Part shown: one piece after another, positions 60,031-64,000 of the stretch
How positions within the stretch are numbered: position 1 is the stretch's first letter
How the letters are laid out: each line of letters begins with the position of its first letter
Source of the DNA: Sphaerolaimus hirsutus
Lineage: Eukaryota; Nematoda; Chromadorea; Monhysterida; Sphaerolaimidae
Direction of reading: 5' to 3'
NCBI GenBank assembly: GCA_964036195.1
Contig: OZ038457.1
Location: 10,567,147-10,631,146 of the forward strand
Length of the DNA stretch: 64,000 bases
Position numbers and translations under genes: made by a program
Notes under the pieces: model-generated
Databases searched by the model: none
Seen by the model: the letters and a program-made list of their open reading frames with translations, nothing else
What the model was told of the DNA's origin: nothing

Positions 60031-61300
60031 GGGGTCAGCATTGGCAAAATCTTGAAAAATTGGAAAAATATTTATAATTTGGAAAAAATTTATAGGGAAA
60101 CATAAATGAACACATCTGTTTTGAACACATTTGAGTTTCCCGGAGCGAGGAGTCTGTCAATTAATGCTGATGGTTTAATTATATTTTCTCAAATCACCCA
60201 TTTTTTCAATGCTAGCCGCAATGCAACTTTGTAAATAGATACAGTAAATACAGTACATATATCGGCGGACATCACACTTAGTGTGCTGACCGTGGCAAAA
60301 TGGATGGATAAAGAAATACAGAGAATTGATAATTAGGCTCATATTCGCACATTTACTTATTTGCACTATTTTACTTTTCATGCACTATATTTATTTACCA
60401 CGCAAATATCAAAATATATTTCCTGCACTATATTATTTATCCATGGAGAATATTTAATTAGGAAAGTGTTTTATGAGTAATCGATATGTTTATGTGAAAT
60501 ATTTAGGTTAAAAGTTCAAATAAGTTGTTATTAGGTGTATTAATATAAAATTAGGCTCATTCAACTCGCCGTAATTTTCTGATCATGATTATATATACAT
60601 TTGCATAGTTTACTTGCAGTTTACAAAAGTCAAATCTTGTAAATATTTACGTGCTGCGTAATTATCTAGGCCAGCGTCCTAATAGAGAAATAGTGCCCTG
60701 TATGCAACTAGCATTTACTGAACGTGTTTTACGAAGCCCTTCGCGTAGGCATAACTGTTATAACCCTGCTCATAAGTTATATTATATTTACTTTGATATT
60801 ATGGTAAATACCCTGCTCAAATTATACCTAAGAATGTATTATAAACCCTGCTCAATTAATATACCCATTAACCTCGAATAAGTCCCAAGTTGCCAATTAT
60901 AAAGTATACGATTTCAGGAAGTGATTACTATTATTGTATTGAATATACTTTGTTCTATTTACGTCATTAGGAACATTTGCACTACTACTTACAATTTCCA
61001 AACCCTATTATATTAGTCCCAATGTGCGTCAATGTTTTCTGACAAATTGAACCAAATTAGTAAATCGGCCGAGTTTGCCGACTTCGCGCCTCTCAAGATT
61101 AATAGTTTTTCTATTAGCCCAATTTGTACCTGGTATTTCTTTACCATAATTATTTGAATGTATGCACGCGTAAATAAGCCAACTGTTTCAACTAAATGTG
61201 TCTTATTATTGCATTTATGTCTTATTTGTGCATTTGAATTTAGGAATTTACTGTAGCTATGTTTTATACATTATTTTCCGTGTCTTAGCTACTTTGAAAG
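60031..61300. other. AT-rich stretch upstream of the BEL element
   Basis: May contain the start of the BEL 5' LTR, which cannot be defined without the 3' LTR. No gene seen. Confidence 0.35.
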
Positions 61301-62834
61301 TTTTTATTTCAGTCTGCGGACCCCAAGCTACTGAACGAAAATAAGCTAGCGATAGAAACTTCGACTAGGAAGCTCGCTAGGCTTTGCGCTTTTGAAATAC
61401 GCTGTATCTGATCGAAATAAAGTACCTGAAACAATCTTGAAACCCCTTTTCAACACGCAACCACGAAATAAACTCAACTTGGCTGTCGACAAGTGGACGT
61501 TCGGCTACAACGGGAAATCAACCACTCTAAAGGCCGTTTCTCAGTACGGTCTTGGAGTTGCCGGATTCGGTGGTAGAAGACGCTGACTTCGGTGGCTTCA
61601 TCACATGGCGCAGCGAGCAGGGTGATTGCATGACATTGTGCTATCACCAAGCCGGAACGGACATTGTGCGGCAGTTGGCAGAACTTCAAAAGTCCTGCTG
61701 AACATCAATTGGCCTTGGCTGAGCGTTGGCTGTTGATTTGCAGACAGCATTGTGCCAAAGTCACGGCACTCCTGTCTACATCCTGGGAGCGGTTCTACGC
61801 TCACGCGCGGAGGACACTGGAGTTCTGACAAGCCTGTCAGGATTTCAGGCAGCTTTCACCAGTGTTCTGGCAAGGTGCTAGACGCTGGGCGGCACCGGCA
61901 TTTGACAAGGAGTCATTGTCGGACGGTGGTCAAACTTTCGCTGGACGCTCCTGGTCATCCGGACGCCAGTGACCGCTCGCACGTCCTTCCTATGCCAAGG
62001 GAGGGTGACCTGACGGAGACAGGATCGCCACAGAGCCACGCTAGTCAAAGGGCTGTTTTTTGGGCATTCGCGGAGGTCCCTCGCTCCACTGGGTAAGAGT
62101 GGACTCATACCTCGGAAGTGCAAAAGTAGGGGTATCAGTGTACAAAGGGCTGTAGCTGACAGAGGGCTGTAGCTGACAGAGAGTGGATGTGAAAACCAAG
62201 TATTAGGATACTTGGTAGCGTGTAGGGGCTTTGCGGAGCTCCCATCAAATATACACGCTGTGCCTGCTCGGTACCATCAGATCAGACAGCATAAAAGTGC
62301 CAGAAATTCTGCATTGCACAGGCGCAATTGCAGAGCAGTGTACAGAAACACTGCCCAGAATCAGAAAGTGCACCAGAGTGCACAGAAACGTGTCACAGGT
62401 GACACGGCAAGCGCAGCACTGCGCACAGCGGCACAGGAGCCGCTCAGGAAAGCAAGTGGCTGGCGTGGTCACAAGGCACACAGGCGTGCCAGAAAGAGCG
62501 CCAGAGCGCTCAGAAAGAGTGTGTACGGACCCCCTTTGGGCGCACACTGCTGGGCAAATAAATTATTTATTGTCCAGGTGGATTTGACCGGTGTGTTGAA
62601 GTCAACGCGTGTAAACAATCACGTCAGGGGCTTTAGGAACACACCTGGTGCCAGTGCAGTAAAGGTCAACGCGTGAGAACACGTCAGGGGCCTGAAGGAC
62701 TGCATTGGTATTGTGCGTGGCACAACAAATCCGTGGTGCACAGAGCACTGCACAGAAAGACGCAGAGAAGCGTCACAAGCGTCACAGGAGACGCACTATA
62801 AAGAGAAACAGTGAAGGAAAATTCATCAGCAAAA
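61301..62834 (+). mobile_element. Probable LTR end and long leader of a BEL/Pao element
   Basis: AATAAAG near 61418 and AATAAAC near 61467 could be LTR poly(A) signals. TGGCTGTCGACAAGTGG at about 61480 is a candidate primer-binding site, 3 nt after CA. From there to the gag ATG is about 1.35 kb of GC-rich leader with CACAGAAAC/GTGCACAG words. Limits are inference. Confidence 0.45.
62146..62179 (+). repeat. 17-bp tandem duplication in the BEL leader
   Basis: AGGGCTGTAGCTGACAG occurs twice head to tail. Confidence 0.8.
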
Positions 62835-64000
62835 ATGGTTTCACCAACGGGTCACATCAGAAAGACCCTGGGGCCGGCAAAGCACAGGGTGGATAACAGA
62901 TTGGCAAGAGAATATGCCAAATATGATCAAGAGTTATTTGCGGGAGCAACAAAGGAAGAAAAGAGAACAGAAATGAGAAGAGTGATTGCATCTGTCAAAC
63001 AGGAGGGTGCAAAATTGGACAGTGCAATGACGGCTGTGAAAACTCAATTTGACGCATGGAGGGATGTCGTCAAGGACATTGAAGAACCCGACCAGATGGA
63101 ACAAGAACAGAAGATGTACCAAGACTCATATGAGGAATATGCAAACATGTCAGACTTGGTGACACAGAAAATTGCAGCCATGAACGTGTACATCGAAGAG
63201 TTACAAGACATGATCCAGCAACTGAGCGGAAGTACCATGTATGAAGTTAACACAGCATTCATACAGCAGATGGCTGCACAAATGGCTCTGACAGCTCAGG
63301 GAGCTGCTCCGGGGGCCAGTTCAACCAATGCAACCACAGCAAAAAGCGTCAAATTACAGAAACTGGAAGTGGAACAGTTTACTGGGGAAATTGTCAAATT
63401 TCGATCATGGTGGCAAATGTTCGAATCCCACATCCACAATCGGACAGATTTGGAGGACATTTCCAAGTTCTCATACTTGAGGAGCTTGCTGAAAGGCTCA
63501 GCATTTGGCATGATCAGTGGATTGAGTGTGACAGCAGAGAATTATGCACCCGCAATTGCAATGCTCAAAAAGAGATATGACCAGCCAGTTGTGGTCAGAA
63601 ACACGCTGATGAGTAATATCATGAAGCTGCGACAGGCCAGGAATACCTGTCAGGATATGAGAATTTTGTTTGATGCAATTGAAAGGATGCTCCAGCAGTT
63701 GGAGTCACTAGGTGAATCAGTGGAACATCCAATGCTGTTGAGCCAGCTGCAACAGAAAGTGCCACCCGAGGTTCTCAGAGAAATCCAGAAGGAACAGGGA
63801 ACTGAGGAAGCCTTGACGGTGGAAAATTTCAGAAAGCTGTTTGGCAAGCAGCTAGCGCTCAGTGAGGCTGTACAGCACGCACAGCAAACTGAGGCACCAG
63901 TTCAGCAATCGCGCCAAGGGTTTGGGAATAATCCCCGCGCACAGCAATTCAATAATCGGTTTCAAGGTAATGGGAACCGATTCAGAGGGCCAGAGAACCC
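62835..64000 (+). CDS. BEL/Pao retrotransposon Gag (DUF1759), runs off the window
   Basis: 388 codons open to the end, starting MVSPTGHIRKTLGPAKHRVD. Residues about 30-160 are charged and Gln-rich, likely helical. From about residue 173 comes the DUF1759-type block KLQKLEVEQFTGEIVKFRSW, FESHIHNRTDLEDISKFSYL, RSLLKGSAFGMISGLSV and AIAMLKKRYDQP, typical of BEL/Pao Gag, followed by a Gln/Asn/Arg-rich region. Protease, RT and integrase would lie beyond the window. Confidence 0.88.
   Translation, partial: MVSPTGHIRKTLGPAKHRVDNRLAREYAKYDQELFAGATKEEKRTEMRRVIASVKQEGAKLDSAMTAVKTQFDAWRDVVKDIEEPDQMEQEQKMYQDSYEEYANMSDLVTQKIAAMNVYIEELQDMIQQLSGSTMYEVNTAFIQQMAAQMALTAQGAAPGASSTNATTAKSVKLQKLEVEQFTGEIVKFRSWWQMFESHIHNRTDLEDISKFSYLRSLLKGSAFGMISGLSVTAENYAPAIAMLKKRYDQPVVVRNTLMSNIMKLRQARNTCQDMRILFDAIERMLQQLESLGESVEHPMLLSQLQQKVPPEVLREIQKEQGTEEALTVENFRKLFGKQLALSEAVQHAQQTEAPVQQSRQGFGNNPRAQQFNNRFQGNGNRFRGPEN

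Overview
The window is nuclear DNA from an invertebrate animal. The evidence is spliced metazoan genes with GT..AG introns (a Bin3/MEPCE 7SK capping enzyme and a PDE4-type cyclic-AMP phosphodiesterase) in a landscape dominated by short inverted-repeat DNA transposons (MITEs), LTR retrotransposons and a BEL/Pao element. I cannot fix the phylum from the sequence.

Layout. 43-1881 (+): the last three coding exons of a MEPCE/Bin3 methyltransferase whose 5' part lies outside the window. 3454-4880 (-): a candidate two-exon gene for a small secreted protein of 121 residues that I do not recognise. About 4.9-20.2 kb: gene-poor DNA full of MITEs, plus a 950-bp TRIM-like LTR element (14480-15429). 20861-31917 (-): a PDE4 gene with UCR1, UCR2, the whole catalytic domain and the stop codon. 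Eleven exons join in matching phase. Further candidate 5' exons lie at 36547-36752 and, less surely, 41958-42260. 26317-30188 (inside a PDE4 intron) and 48767-53047: two related full-length LTR retrotransposons whose only large ORF encodes Gag plus an aspartic protease, with no reverse transcriptase or integrase. 61.3-64 kb (+): the 5' part of a BEL/Pao element with an open gag reaching the window end.

Repeats. Several MITE families recur. (a) hAT-like families with 8-bp target duplications: GGCGCC-rich, GGAAAACGG-rich, TAGGGATGG/TAGGGTTGG and CAGGGACGTAGCC types. (b) A TA-flanked family ending in TACCGTATTTC, with three internal vocabularies: A (CTCGAAATACCCCC), B (CTCGAATAACTCCCCC) and C (AATAGAAGGGCG). 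(c) A TATACTC...GAGTATA family. (d) A CACTAGTTGACA family. (e) Singletons, including a 36-bp perfect-TIR palindrome and a 0.9-kb foldback element. Many of the larger PDE4 introns are a 60-140 bp host intron carrying one MITE, and one of those MITEs carries an LTR element.

Exon limits were read by eye from splice sites, phase and known PDE4/MEPCE family sequence; no search was run. Recognition of PDE4, MEPCE and BEL Gag is firm. The secreted-peptide gene and the alternative PDE4 5' exons are inference.
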